DNA of 64,000 nt from Phascolarctobacterium_A sp902463975. Lineage in GTDB: Bacteria; Bacillota; Negativicutes; Acidaminococcales; Acidaminococcaceae. Within the stretch, counting starts at the first letter, position 1. Every line of letters starts with the position of its first letter. The notes beneath the pieces are model-generated. The model saw only the letters and a program-made list of their open reading frames with translations, searched no databases and had not been told where the DNA came from. The translations under genes were made by a program, and so were the position numbers. The stretch covers positions 3,378-67,377 of the forward strand of contig NZ_CABQHJ010000011.1 in NCBI RefSeq assembly GCF_902463975.1, read 5' to 3'. This document shows positions 15,608 to 25,432 of this stretch, piece after piece.

Positions 15608-17272
15608 TTGGGTAAATTTCAACATAAGGTCCAGATTATCCCGCTGGGTGGTTTGGGCGAAATTGGTAAAAATATGACGGTATTCCGTTACGGGGACGAC
15701 ATGATCCTGATTGATGCAGGCCTGATGTTCCCTGAAGACGATATGCTCGGCATTGACTTGGTTATTCCCGATATTACATATTTGGTTGAGAATAAAGATA
15801 AAATTAAGGGTATCTTTCTGACACATGGTCACGAGGACCATATCGGTGCGCTGCCCTATGTTATGAAACAAATTGATTGTCCCGTTTATGGTACCGCACT
15901 TACTCTGGGTATTTTACAAGGCCGCTTGAAGGAAAACGGTGTAGGCAACGAAAACCTGCACGTAGTAAAACCCGGTGACAAGATTAACGCCGGTGCCTTT
16001 AAGCTCGATTTCATCCGCGTAAACCACAGCATTCCCGACGCTGTTGCTATCGCGATTACTACTCCTATCGGTGTTATTATCCACACCGGTGACTTCAAAA
16101 TCGACCACACTCCTGTTGACGGACAGGTTATGGAATTCAATAAATTTGCCGAATACGGCGACCGTGGCGTGCTCTGCCTGCTGGCAGACAGCACCAACGC
16201 CGAGCGCCCGGGCTTCACTCCCAGCGAAAAAATGGTTGGACAGACCTTTGACGAGGAGTTCCGCTATGCTAAGCACCGTATTATAGTAGCAACCTTCTCC
16301 TCTAACGTACATCGTATCCAACAGGTTATTGATACTGCTGTGAAGTACGACCGTAAGGTAGCAGTTATCGGCCGCAGCATGGTGAATGTTGTAAATATCG
16401 CTAAGGAGCTGGGTTATCTGAAGGTTCCCGAGGGCGTTTTGATTGATATTGATGAAACCCATAACTATACGCCGGAAAAGGTTGTTATTATCACCACTGG
16501 CAGTCAGGGCGAGCCGATGAGCGCGCTCACCCGTATGGCTATGAATGACCATAAAAAGGTTGATATTATGCCTGGCGATACAGTAATTATTTCTGCTACA
16601 CCGATTCCGGGCAACGAAAAGCTCGTTTCCCGTACTATCGACCATCTGTACAAGCTGGGTGCGGACGTTATTTATGAAAAGAGCAACGGTGTCCACGTTT
16701 CCGGCCACGCCAGCCAGGAGGAAATCAAGATGATGCACAATCTGGTGCGTCCGCGTTTCTTCATGCCTGTGCATGGTGAATACCGTCACTTGGTTAAGCA
16801 TGCTAACCTGGCAAAATCCCTGGGCATGCCGGCGGACCACATTGTTATCGGTGAAAACGGCAGCGTTATCGAGCTGACCAAGAGCAGCATTACCATTAAC
16901 GGCAAGGTGCCTGCAGGCAAGGTGCTGGTTGACGGCCTTGGTGTCGGCGACGTAGGCAATATAGTACTGCGCGACCGCCGTCAGCTCTCTCAGGACGGTA
17001 TCATGATTGTTGTTGTAACCATTGACAAGGAATCCTGCCATGTGGTTTCTGGTCCGGATATCGTTTCACGCGGCTTTGTTTATGTACGCGAGGCCGAGGA
17101 CCTGATGGATGAAGCACGCGATAAGGTACAGGCTGCCTTGGACCGCTGCGAGGAAAACAATGTTTCCGAATGGTCGGCAATCAAGTCCACCGTGCGTGAT
17201 TCTCTGGGACGCTTCCTGTTTGAAAGAACCCGCCGCCGTCCGATGATTCTGCCGATTATCATGGAGATTTGA
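15608..17272 (+). CDS. rnj: Ribonuclease J
   Basis: A metallo-beta-lactamase/beta-CASP ribonuclease with endonuclease and 5'-3' exonuclease activity in mRNA decay and rRNA maturation. 554 residues, the usual length. Zinc ligands are in LTHGHEDHIGALPY, and the beta-CASP motifs TGSQGEPMSALTRM and VSGHASQEE follow. The start is taken at TTG 15608 (MGKFQHKVQI), 10 bases after GGAGG at 15593-15597; the longer frame to 15530 adds a non-conserved leader overlapping that site. The gene is expressed from its own consensus promoter. Confidence 0.93.
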   Translation: MGKFQHKVQIIPLGGLGEIGKNMTVFRYGDDMILIDAGLMFPEDDMLGIDLVIPDITYLVENKDKIKGIFLTHGHEDHIGALPYVMKQIDCPVYGTALTLGILQGRLKENGVGNENLHVVKPGDKINAGAFKLDFIRVNHSIPDAVAIAITTPIGVIIHTGDFKIDHTPVDGQVMEFNKFAEYGDRGVLCLLADSTNAERPGFTPSEKMVGQTFDEEFRYAKHRIIVATFSSNVHRIQQVIDTAVKYDRKVAVIGRSMVNVVNIAKELGYLKVPEGVLIDIDETHNYTPEKVVIITTGSQGEPMSALTRMAMNDHKKVDIMPGDTVIISATPIPGNEKLVSRTIDHLYKLGADVIYEKSNGVHVSGHASQEEIKMMHNLVRPRFFMPVHGEYRHLVKHANLAKSLGMPADHIVIGENGSVIELTKSSITINGKVPAGKVLVDGLGVGDVGNIVLRDRRQLSQDGIMIVVVTIDKESCHVVSGPDIVSRGFVYVREAEDLMDEARDKVQAALDRCEENNVSEWSAIKSTVRDSLGRFLFERTRRRPMILPIIMEI

Positions 17273-17276
17273 TAGT

Positions 17277-17310
17277 TTTCAGTGACTAGTGATTAGTTTT
17301 TGGTGAGCGG
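17277..17310. repeat. AGTGATTAG-type degenerate repeat patch (short)
   Basis: Contains CAGTGACTAGTGATTAG, the same low-complexity unit as in the longer patch at 23928-24000. It lies between the RNase J and FtsK genes. Confidence 0.6.
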
Positions 17311-17373
17311 TTGTCAGCAGTCAGCTGGTAAAGGATGACTGCCGGCAGCTGCGATTTTAGGAGTTGTCTTATC

Positions 17374-19938
17374 TTGCGCAAGGAAAGAAGAAGGAAGCAA
17401 CAGAATAGAAGCTACTCGCGCCCTGTCGGCGTTGTCTGCCTGCTTATTGGTCTGCTGTTTGCAGCCGCTCTTCTTATGACGGCTGAGGACGGCGTAATGC
17501 ATTATGCTTATCTGGTGGAGCAGAATCTGCTGGGGAAGGGTGTCTTTTTGCTGCCTTTGGCTTTCTTTGCTGCGTCCTTTGCTTTGCTTAAAGGACAATT
17601 TGGTGTTTTTAACAAGAGAACATTAATTTTTACTTTGGTGACGCTGTGCCTTACAGGCACAGCTCATCATGTTTTTGTGCCTGTTGGCTCTGAGCTGGAG
17701 CCTTCGCTGATAGCGGAGGGCGGCGGTCTTATAGGCGGCCTTTTGCTGAAGCTGCTGCGTTCCTTTGCCGGGGATGTAACGGTTTACGTCATTCTGGCTT
17801 TAGGATGGCTATGGCTGCTGGGCCTGGTGCTGCCGCTGCGCAAATGGTGGGAGCTGTGGCAGGATTACCTGACCTCTGACGAGATTACGCTGATGCGCCC
17901 CGATGACAAGGTGAGGGAGGAGCGCAAGCGCACGGAGCTTGCACCTAAGACTGTGTTCAAGCGCAAGAGTGCCGCACCTCAACAGCATCCCGCTCCTGCG
18001 GATAACGTTATCAGCAATTATACCAGCCCCGAGTTTGACGCCTTCAACGAGGGCGTGCAGAAGAAAAGTGCTTTCAGAAGTATTTTGGGCTTTGCCAAAA
18101 ACAAGAGCGTTTACGAAAAATCACCTTTAAAAGAGGAAATAGAGCGTGACCCGGTGCAGCTGCCCGAATGGGAGCAGTCCAAGCCCGAGGTCATTGTAAG
18201 ACCGATTATCAATTATGACGATGATTACGAGCCGGACAGCCGCTTTCTGGATGATGCCGAACCGCCGGCTGCCGAACCCGAGCCGGAGCCGGAGCGTCCT
18301 GCTTCCGTAATCCGCAACACCTATCGCGAGGAGCAGCCTGCAGCGTTTGCAGCGCCTGTTAAGGCAGAGCCGCAGCCTGAGCCTGAACCGGAGAAGCCGG
18401 CCGTAACGATTTTTGACAGCGCAGATAAAATTGCCGCAGCGGCGCCTGCTCAGCAGTCCGCAGCAGCATATGAGCCTGAAGCGCAGGTAGCGAGCAGCTA
18501 TCAGCTGCCCCCGCTGGAGCTTCTGGATACGCCGAAGGCCAGCGACCCGTCCACCTATCAGAAGGACATCATGGACCAATGTGCGGTGCTGGAGCAGACC
18601 TTGGCAGACTTCAAGGTGCGCGCCAGAGTTGTTGCCGTAACGCGCGGACCGTCGGTTACCCGCTTTGAGCTGGAGCCTGCGGCAGGTGTCAAGGTAAGCT
18701 CGGTGGTGAACCTTGCGGATGATATTGCCCTGCGTCTGGCTGCGCCCGGTGTGCGTATCGAAGCGCCGATTCCCGGCAAATCCGCCATCGGCATCGAAGC
18801 ACCGAATACGAAGAACGATCCTGTGTGCTTCCGTGAGGTTGTGGAGGCAGGCAGTGTGCGCAATGCGAAGGAGCATCTGTGTATCGGTCTGGGCAAGGAT
18901 ATCAGCGGTGATATTATTTCCGCCGACCTTGCGAAAATGCCCCACCTTTTGGTAGCAGGCTCCACAGGCTCCGGTAAATCGGTGTGCATCAATACGATTA
19001 TCGCCGGTCTTTTGTACCGTGCTACCCCGGACGAGGTTAAACTGATTCTTGTCGACCCCAAGGTCGTGGAATTATCTAATTACAACGGTATTCCGCATCT
19101 TTTGACACCAGTTGTTACCGAGCCGAAAAAGGCAGCCAGCGCGCTGCATTGGGCGGTAGCGGAAATGGAGCGCCGTTATAAGGCGTTTGCCGACAGCCGT
19201 GTGCGTGATATCAAAACCTATAATGCACAGGCCGCAGAAAAGATGCCCTATATCGTAATTATCATCGACGAGTTATCCGACCTGATGATGGTAGCCAAGG
19301 TTGATGTGGAGGATGCCATCCTGCGCCTGGCACAGAAGGCCCGCGCTGCCGGTATCCATCTGATTCTGGCAACCCAGCGTCCGTCCGTAGATGTTATTAC
19401 AGGCATCGTCAAGGCGAATATTCCTTCGCGTATTGCTTTCGCCGTATCCTCGCAGACAGATTCGCGCACCATTATTGATATGGGCGGTGCCGAAAAGCTG
19501 CTGGGCAAGGGCGATATGCTCTTTTACCCCATGGGCTACAACAAGCCCGTGCGTGTGCAGGGTGCCTTCGTCAGCGATGATGAGCTGAATAAAATAGTAG
19601 ATTTCATTATAAAGCAGTCCATTCCTGTAAATTACAGCGAAGAAGTAACGGAGCAGGAGCTGGAATGTGATAATAAAGGCCATAATGCCGAAGATGCAGG
19701 CTCGAATGCGCCTGCGGAGGATGAGCTTTTTGAGGATGCCCTTAGTCTGGTGCTGGATATGGGCCAGGCATCAAGCTCCATGCTGCAGCGACGCTTCCGC
19801 ATAGGCTATACGCGTGCGGCGCGTCTGGTAGATACCATGGAGGAGCTGGGCATTGTCGGTCAATCCGTAGGCAGCAAGCCACGAGAGGTTATAATGTCGC
19901 GTAAGGAAGCAGAGGAACGCTTCCTGCGCCGTGAATAA
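17374..19938 (+). CDS. ftsK: DNA translocase FtsK/SpoIIIE
   Basis: An ATP-driven DNA pump at the division septum that clears chromosome dimers and terminus DNA. It has an N-terminal membrane domain (about 15-150), a Pro/Glu-rich linker (about 200-370), a RecA-like motor with Walker A AGSTGSGKS (Lys535), IIIDELSDLM, and a C-terminal gamma winged helix (SSMLQRRFRIGYTRAARL) that reads KOPS. 854 residues from TTG 17374, which has TAGGAG about 10 bases before it; ATG 17335 would add 13 unlikely residues. It is followed 17 bases later by a RodZ-like gene. Confidence 0.93.
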   Translation: MRKERRRKQQNRSYSRPVGVVCLLIGLLFAAALLMTAEDGVMHYAYLVEQNLLGKGVFLLPLAFFAASFALLKGQFGVFNKRTLIFTLVTLCLTGTAHHVFVPVGSELEPSLIAEGGGLIGGLLLKLLRSFAGDVTVYVILALGWLWLLGLVLPLRKWWELWQDYLTSDEITLMRPDDKVREERKRTELAPKTVFKRKSAAPQQHPAPADNVISNYTSPEFDAFNEGVQKKSAFRSILGFAKNKSVYEKSPLKEEIERDPVQLPEWEQSKPEVIVRPIINYDDDYEPDSRFLDDAEPPAAEPEPEPERPASVIRNTYREEQPAAFAAPVKAEPQPEPEPEKPAVTIFDSADKIAAAAPAQQSAAAYEPEAQVASSYQLPPLELLDTPKASDPSTYQKDIMDQCAVLEQTLADFKVRARVVAVTRGPSVTRFELEPAAGVKVSSVVNLADDIALRLAAPGVRIEAPIPGKSAIGIEAPNTKNDPVCFREVVEAGSVRNAKEHLCIGLGKDISGDIISADLAKMPHLLVAGSTGSGKSVCINTIIAGLLYRATPDEVKLILVDPKVVELSNYNGIPHLLTPVVTEPKKAASALHWAVAEMERRYKAFADSRVRDIKTYNAQAAEKMPYIVIIIDELSDLMMVAKVDVEDAILRLAQKARAAGIHLILATQRPSVDVITGIVKANIPSRIAFAVSSQTDSRTIIDMGGAEKLLGKGDMLFYPMGYNKPVRVQGAFVSDDELNKIVDFIIKQSIPVNYSEEVTEQELECDNKGHNAEDAGSNAPAEDELFEDALSLVLDMGQASSSMLQRRFRIGYTRAARLVDTMEELGIVGQSVGSKPREVIMSRKEAEERFLRRE

Positions 19939-19955
19939 GCGGAGGTGCAGGCGAA

Positions 19956-20954
19956 ATGGATGATAAGGAAAAGACTGTTGGCGCAATTTTAAAAGAAGCA
20001 AGACTGGCCAAGGGTATTTCCCTGGCTGATGCCGAAAAGGCTACCAGTATCCGCAGCCGTTATCTGCAGGCTGTAGAAAATGACGAATATGACAAGACTC
20101 CGGGCGAGGTTTTCCTGAAGGGAATAATCCGCAACTACGGCAATTATCTGGGCTTGAACGGTCCGGAGCTTGTTAATGAATATAAAGCAAGTGCTGCCGG
20201 TATGGCGGCAGAGGCTGTACGCAGCCAAGGTATCCGTGAGGTGGAAAAGGTCCGTCTCAACATCCAGCTGAAGGATAAGCGTGATATCGGCAGCGGTACA
20301 GGCCGCTTTGAAATGCCGGGCTTGCCGAAGCTGCCGATGAAGCAGTGTTTAGCAGGCTTAGCAGCGGTAGCGGTGCTCACGGCAGGCTATTTTGCCATTC
20401 CCGCTACGATTAACTATTTTAAAAATATGCCTAAGGATGAGGCCAAGCAGACCGAGCAGGTTAAGCCTGAAGCTAAAGCACCCGCAGTGCTGGATAAGGT
20501 TACCGTTGACCTGGAGGCCGAGGGTGACTGCTGGCTGGAGGCAAGTGCCGACGGCAAGGAGCTTTTTGCCGGCATTCTGCATGCTAAGGAAAGCAAGCAT
20601 TTCGAGGCTAAGGATAAGCTGATTGTCAAATACGGCAATATCGGCGTTGTACGCATCAAGGTGAACGGCGAGGCTGTTGACCTGAAGGGCGAGCATGGCG
20701 TAGCCGTCAAGACCTATCTGCGCAACGCTCCCGCACAGCCTGCAGCCGCAGCTAAGGCAGAGGAGGCTGCACCGCAGCCCGAGCCGGAAACCAAGGCCGC
20801 ACCTGCTGCCGCAGTAGAGGAAGCAGCACCGCAGCCGGCTGCAGCCGCACCTGCGCCGAAGGCAGAGGAACCGAAGCCGCAGGCTGAGGTTAAGCAGGCT
20901 GAGCCGCAGCAGCCACAGGCTGCCGGCGAAGCGAAGGCCGATAAGAAGAAATAA
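19956..20954 (+). CDS. rodZ: RodZ-like cell-shape protein (HTH, one TM, DUF4115)
   Basis: A 332-residue bitopic protein. The N-terminal Xre-type helix-turn-helix occupies 1-75 (GAILKEARLAKGISLADAEK, typical of RodZ), a single membrane segment lies at about 126-148, a DUF4115 beta domain at about 165-250, and a long Ala/Pro/Glu tail at 253-332. RodZ links MreB filaments to the wall-synthesis machinery. It stands directly behind ftsK, suggesting a division/shape cluster. The tail composition is repetitive and probably variable. GGAGG precedes the ATG. Confidence 0.88.
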   Translation: MDDKEKTVGAILKEARLAKGISLADAEKATSIRSRYLQAVENDEYDKTPGEVFLKGIIRNYGNYLGLNGPELVNEYKASAAGMAAEAVRSQGIREVEKVRLNIQLKDKRDIGSGTGRFEMPGLPKLPMKQCLAGLAAVAVLTAGYFAIPATINYFKNMPKDEAKQTEQVKPEAKAPAVLDKVTVDLEAEGDCWLEASADGKELFAGILHAKESKHFEAKDKLIVKYGNIGVVRIKVNGEAVDLKGEHGVAVKTYLRNAPAQPAAAAKAEEAAPQPEPETKAAPAAAVEEAAPQPAAAAPAPKAEEPKPQAEVKQAEPQQPQAAGEAKADKKK

Positions 20955-20975
20955 TAATTTGTTCAGGAGTTTTTA

Positions 20976-22925
20976 ATGAAACAGTTTTTACCGATTTCCG
21001 CTCAGGAAATAGCCGAGCGTGGCTGGGAGCAGATTGACTTTCTGTTTATCAGCGGCGATGCTTATGTAGACCACCCCTCCTTCGGTCCGGCAGTAATCTG
21101 CCGTGTGCTGGAGGCGCAGGGATACAAGGTAGCTATGCTGTGCCAGCCGCGTTGGGATAAAGCAGAATATCTGGCAGAGCTGGGCAAGCCGCGACTGGGC
21201 GTGCTTATTTCCGGCGGCAACCTTGACTCCATGCTGTGCCGTTATACGGCAGCCAAGAATGAGCGTTCTGTCGACAAGTATACCGCAGGCGGTGCGGTGG
21301 GACAGCGTCCCGACCATGCTACGGCCGTTTATGCGCAGCTCGTCAAAAAGCTGTGGCCCGATATGCCCGTAGTTATCGGCGGCATTGAAGCCAGCCTGCG
21401 CCGTTTTGTGCATTTCGACTACTGGGAAAACAAGCTGATGCCCTCTATTCTGGAGAGCAGCGGCGCGGACCTTTTGGTTTACGGCATGGGCGAAAAGCAG
21501 ATTATGGAAATTGCCGATTATCTGGCAGGCGGTGCTTCTGCCGAGGATATGCATTATATCCGCGGTACGGCCTATATGTCCGACACTTTGCCTGATGAGG
21601 AATATGTGGAGCTTCCCGACTGGAAGGCTATCAATGGCGACCGCAAGGAATTTGCCAGAGCCTTCAAGCTGCAGAGCAAGGAGCAGGACCCGTTCTACGG
21701 CAAGCCGGTAGTCCAGAAGGGACAGAAGAAATATATCGTACAGAATCCGAATATCTTTCCGCTGACGATGGAGGAGATGGATGCTATCTATGATTTGCCC
21801 TATATGCGTAACTGGCACCCGAGCTACGATGCCAAGGGCGGTGTGGCGGCGCTGGAGGAGGTTCAGTTCAGCTTAGTCAGCAGCAGAGGCTGCTTCGGCA
21901 GCTGTTCCTTCTGCGCTATTCATGCGCATCAGGGACGTATTATTCAGGCGCGCAGCCATGAATCTATTCTGCGTGAAGCAAAGCTGCTGATACAGCTTCC
22001 CGGCTTCAAGGGTTATATCCATGACGTCGGCGGCCCTACGGCCAACTTCCGCCATCCTTCCTGTGCCAAGCAGCTGAAATACGGCGTGTGCAAGGACAGG
22101 CAGTGTTTGTTCCCCAAGCCGTGCCCCAATATTGATGCCGACCACAGCGATTATATAGCACTGCTGCGCAAGCTGCGTGCGTTACCGGGTGTCAAGAAGG
22201 TGTTTATCCGCAGCGGTATCCGTTATGATTATCTGCTGGCGGATAAAAAACAGGAGTTTCTGGACGAGCTGTGCCGTTATCATATCAGCGGCCTGCTGAA
22301 GATTGCACCGGAGCATATCGCACCGCAGGTTCTGGCGCGTATGGGCAAGCCCGGCAAGGAAGTTTATCTGAAGTTTATGCGCATGTTTACGCAAAAAAAT
22401 AAAGAAATCGGCCTGCCGCAATATCTGGTGCCGTACTTTATTTCCAGCCATCCGGGCTGCACGCTGAACAATGCTATTGAGCTGGCAGAGTTTTTGCGTG
22501 ATATCAAGCACAATCCGGAGCAGGTGCAGGACTTTATTCCTACTCCCGGCAGTGCGGCGACGGCGATGTATTATTCCGGCATCGACCCGGAAAGCGGCGA
22601 AACCGTATTTGTTGCCCGCAATCCGCATGATAAGGCAATGCAGCGTGCGCTGATGCAGTACCGTGCTCCGCGTAACCGCAAGCTGGTGCTGGAGGCGCTG
22701 CAGAAGGCAGGACGTATGGACCTTGTGGGCAGCGGACCTAAATGCCTGCTGCATACGGAGCAGGAACAGCGAGGCGGAGCGCGTGGCGCGAAGCGTGATG
22801 CATCTCGCGGCCCGAAGCGTAATGCAACGCGCAGTGCTGCAGGCAGTGGAGCGCGTAATGCAACGCGTAGTACCGGTTCAAGCAGTACCGGTGGAAGAAG
22901 GCGCGAGGATAAGCGCCGCAGATAG
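20976..22925 (+). CDS. YgiQ family radical SAM protein
   Basis: A 649-residue iron-sulfur enzyme of the UPF0313/YgiQ family, function unknown. The radical SAM cluster motif is CFGSCSFC (Cys306, Cys310, Cys313); GGIEASLRRFVHFDYW and the C-terminal DUF3362-type region (FIPTPGSAATAMYYSGIDP) are family marks. The last 50 or so residues are an Arg/Ser/Gly/Ala-rich basic tail (RNATRS repeated), which could touch RNA. AGGAG precedes the start. It is followed 15 bases later by an orphan binding-protein gene. Confidence 0.9.
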   Translation: MKQFLPISAQEIAERGWEQIDFLFISGDAYVDHPSFGPAVICRVLEAQGYKVAMLCQPRWDKAEYLAELGKPRLGVLISGGNLDSMLCRYTAAKNERSVDKYTAGGAVGQRPDHATAVYAQLVKKLWPDMPVVIGGIEASLRRFVHFDYWENKLMPSILESSGADLLVYGMGEKQIMEIADYLAGGASAEDMHYIRGTAYMSDTLPDEEYVELPDWKAINGDRKEFARAFKLQSKEQDPFYGKPVVQKGQKKYIVQNPNIFPLTMEEMDAIYDLPYMRNWHPSYDAKGGVAALEEVQFSLVSSRGCFGSCSFCAIHAHQGRIIQARSHESILREAKLLIQLPGFKGYIHDVGGPTANFRHPSCAKQLKYGVCKDRQCLFPKPCPNIDADHSDYIALLRKLRALPGVKKVFIRSGIRYDYLLADKKQEFLDELCRYHISGLLKIAPEHIAPQVLARMGKPGKEVYLKFMRMFTQKNKEIGLPQYLVPYFISSHPGCTLNNAIELAEFLRDIKHNPEQVQDFIPTPGSAATAMYYSGIDPESGETVFVARNPHDKAMQRALMQYRAPRNRKLVLEALQKAGRMDLVGSGPKCLLHTEQEQRGGARGAKRDASRGPKRNATRSAAGSGARNATRSTGSSSTGGRRREDKRRR

Positions 22926-22940
22926 TAACGGAGGGATAAA

Positions 22941-23930
22941 ATGATCCGTTGTATCTTTTTAGTGTTAATTCTGGCCGGAATGCTGACGGGAGGCTGTGGT
23001 GAGCAGCCTGCTCCTGTACAGAACGCAGGGGCAAAAACCATTATCCTGTATTCCGAGCTTGATAATAAATTTACTGAAAATCTGGTGGATGCCTTTAACA
23101 AGGATAATAAGGCTAAGCTGCAGCTGAAGGCTGTTTACGAGCTGAAGCCCGGCGGGGAGCTGCCGGACGTTGTGCTGGCCGAGCAGCGCACGCTTGCCGG
23201 ACTGAAGCGTCAGGGAAGGCTGAAGCCTGCGGCCTTTGCCGATGGCGACAGACTGCCGCAGAAGTTCCGTGACGCGGATTTAAGTTGGTACGGTGTTTTC
23301 TATGATCCGATAGTTTTTCTGGTCAACCAGCAGTACGCCCGTACTGTCGGCCAGGCCAATATCTGCAGCTGGCAGGATTTGGCAGGAAAAGAGCAGCTGC
23401 GCATTGCTCTGGAAAATTTATCCGACAGCAACAGCACGCAAAACTTTCTGGCAGGTCTGGCAGACCGCTTCGGCGAGGATGAATCGCTGGAGTATTTAGG
23501 CAATATCAACCGCTTTATCGGGCAATATTCCAAGTTTCCCTTTACACCTGTGCGCATGGCGGCGGTAGGTGATGCGGATGTGGCTATTACCAGACAAAGC
23601 TACGTTTTTAAATATCTGGAAAATAAATTTCCCGCTTATGTTGTCTATCCCAAGGAAGGCACGCCGGTAAATCTTTTCTGCGTAGGCCTGTTTAAGAATA
23701 CTGCAGATGATTTGCAGGGCCTGAAGGTTATGGAATGGCTTTTGACAAGCGAGCAGGTGCAGGCGATAGCGCAGGAAAATGCTACAGGCTATCTGTTCCT
23801 GTTCCCGCGCGGCTTTGATGCGGCTGCCGCCGATGCCGATAAAATCTGGCTTAACAGCAGCTATCTTGAGCCTGTTAAGCAGGATAGCCTGACAAATAAG
23901 TGGCTGAGTAAGGTTCGTTTCAGTAAATAG
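22941..23930 (+). CDS. Extracellular solute-binding lipoprotein (family 1, iron-type)
   Basis: A 329-residue lipoprotein. Signal peptide with lipobox TGGC (Cys19). The body reads like ferric-ion/AfuA or putrescine-type binding proteins: TIILYSELDNKFTENLVDAFN, LPDVVLAEQRTLAGL, YGVFYDPIVFLVN, GDADVAITRQSY, GTPVNLFCVGLFKN and LLTSEQVQAIAQ. No ABC ATPase or permease lies nearby, so it is an orphan receptor; the ligand is unresolved. GGAGG precedes the ATG. It is closely linked to ygiQ and probably cotranscribed with it. Confidence 0.8.
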   Translation: MIRCIFLVLILAGMLTGGCGEQPAPVQNAGAKTIILYSELDNKFTENLVDAFNKDNKAKLQLKAVYELKPGGELPDVVLAEQRTLAGLKRQGRLKPAAFADGDRLPQKFRDADLSWYGVFYDPIVFLVNQQYARTVGQANICSWQDLAGKEQLRIALENLSDSNSTQNFLAGLADRFGEDESLEYLGNINRFIGQYSKFPFTPVRMAAVGDADVAITRQSYVFKYLENKFPAYVVYPKEGTPVNLFCVGLFKNTADDLQGLKVMEWLLTSEQVQAIAQENATGYLFLFPRGFDAAAADADKIWLNSSYLEPVKQDSLTNKWLSKVRFSK

Positions 23931-24000
23931 TGGCTGGTGATTAGTGAACAGTGATTAGTCATTAGTCATCAGTGAATAGTGATTAGATTATAGTGATTTA
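23928..24000. repeat. AGTGATTAG-type degenerate tandem repeat
   Basis: About six irregular copies of a 7-10 base unit (GTGATTAG, GTGAACA, GTCATTAG, GTGAATA) in 73 bases upstream of rimO. A shorter patch of the same unit is at 17277-17310. Direct reading; function unknown. Confidence 0.75.
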
Positions 24001-24058
24001 TGCTCTTGCTTGCTGTCCTGACAGCTAGAGTGAGGGCAGCAGGTTTTGGAGGTAAAGA

Positions 24059-25384
24059 ATGAAAATAGGTATGGTCAGCCTCGGCTGTCCCAAAAATCTG
24101 GTAGATTCTGAAGTTATGCTGGGTATTATCAAGGATAAGCAGCTGGAGATTACCAATGATCCCGCAGATGCCGAACTGATTATTGTTAATACCTGCGGTT
24201 TTATCGAAAGTGCGAAGGAGGAATCCATCAGCACAATTTTACAGATGGCTCAATATAAGGAGGAGGGTAGCTGCAAGTATCTGATTATGACAGGCTGCCT
24301 CGGCCAGCGTTATGCAGACGAGCTTTTCGAAAGCATGCCGGAGGTTGACGCTATCGTTGGCACCGACAGCTTTACCGATATCGGCTGGGTTATCGACCAG
24401 GTGCTGGCAGGCAAGCGCGTAAAGCATTTGCAGAAGCTGGCAAGCAAAAATGTGCAGGCTCCGCCCAGAATGCTGACTACGCCTGATTACATGGCGTATC
24501 TGAAAATTGCCGAGGGCTGCGACAACTGCTGCTCCTACTGCATTATTCCGCAGCTGCGCGGTCCCTACACCAGCCGTCCTTATGATGAGGTTATGGCAGA
24601 GGCAAGAAGCCTGGCTGCTCACGGCACCAAGGAGCTGATTGTCGTGGCGCAGGATACCACCCGCTACGGCGAGGACCTCACCGGCAAGCTGCTTTTGCCG
24701 CAGCTGCTGCGTGACCTCAACGAGCTGGAGGGCATCGAGTGGATTCGCGTTATGTACCTGTATCCCAACAATTTTACGGATGAATTGATTGCAGCCTTCG
24801 CTGAATGCGACAAGGTGTGCAAGTATATTGATATTCCTCTGCAGCATGCCAGCGACAGATTGCTGGAAAGCATGAACCGTTACGATACACGCGCACAGGT
24901 AGAAGAACTTCTGGCCAAGCTGCGTGAGCGTATTCCGGGAATTACTATCCGCACTACCTTTATCGTGGGCTTCCCCGGTGAAACCGATGAGGATTTTGCG
25001 GAGCTGATGGACTTTGTTGAAAAGCAGCGCTTTGAAAATGCAGGCGTGTTCCAGTATTCCCAAGAGGAGGGTACTGTGGCCGGCGCTATGGAAAACCAGA
25101 TTGAGCCTGAGGTTAAGGAAAACCGCTATCATGAGCTGATGGCGCTGCAGGCAGGTATTTCCGAAGAAATCCATCAGGAGCGCGAGGATGAGGAGCTGGA
25201 CGTTATCGTCGAAGGCTTTGATGAAGAAAACCCCGCTCTTGCGGTAGGACGTTCCTATCACGAGGCACCTGATATCGACGGCAACATCTTTATCGAAAAT
25301 GCCGCCGGTCTGAAGGTTGGCCAGATGGTAAGAGTGCGTATTCTGCAGGGCTTTACCTATGAAATGGTGGCAGAGCTGGTTTAA
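24059..25384 (+). CDS. rimO: Ribosomal protein S12 methylthiotransferase RimO
   Basis: A radical SAM enzyme with two iron-sulfur clusters that methylthiolates an aspartate of ribosomal protein S12. 441 residues, the usual length. The N-terminal UPF0004 domain has cysteines in SLGCPKNLVDSE, NTCGFI and TGCLGQRY; the radical SAM motif is CDNCCSYC followed by IIPQLRGPYTSR; the C-terminal TRAM domain ends VRVRILQGFTYEMVAEL. GGAGG precedes the ATG. It is followed by cinA. Confidence 0.95.
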   Translation: MKIGMVSLGCPKNLVDSEVMLGIIKDKQLEITNDPADAELIIVNTCGFIESAKEESISTILQMAQYKEEGSCKYLIMTGCLGQRYADELFESMPEVDAIVGTDSFTDIGWVIDQVLAGKRVKHLQKLASKNVQAPPRMLTTPDYMAYLKIAEGCDNCCSYCIIPQLRGPYTSRPYDEVMAEARSLAAHGTKELIVVAQDTTRYGEDLTGKLLLPQLLRDLNELEGIEWIRVMYLYPNNFTDELIAAFAECDKVCKYIDIPLQHASDRLLESMNRYDTRAQVEELLAKLRERIPGITIRTTFIVGFPGETDEDFAELMDFVEKQRFENAGVFQYSQEEGTVAGAMENQIEPEVKENRYHELMALQAGISEEIHQEREDEELDVIVEGFDEENPALAVGRSYHEAPDIDGNIFIENAAGLKVGQMVRVRILQGFTYEMVAELV

Positions 25385-25432
25385 GAGCGGTGCTGTAAGA
25401 GTCAAAATAACCGGTGAGAGGGTGACAGCAGG

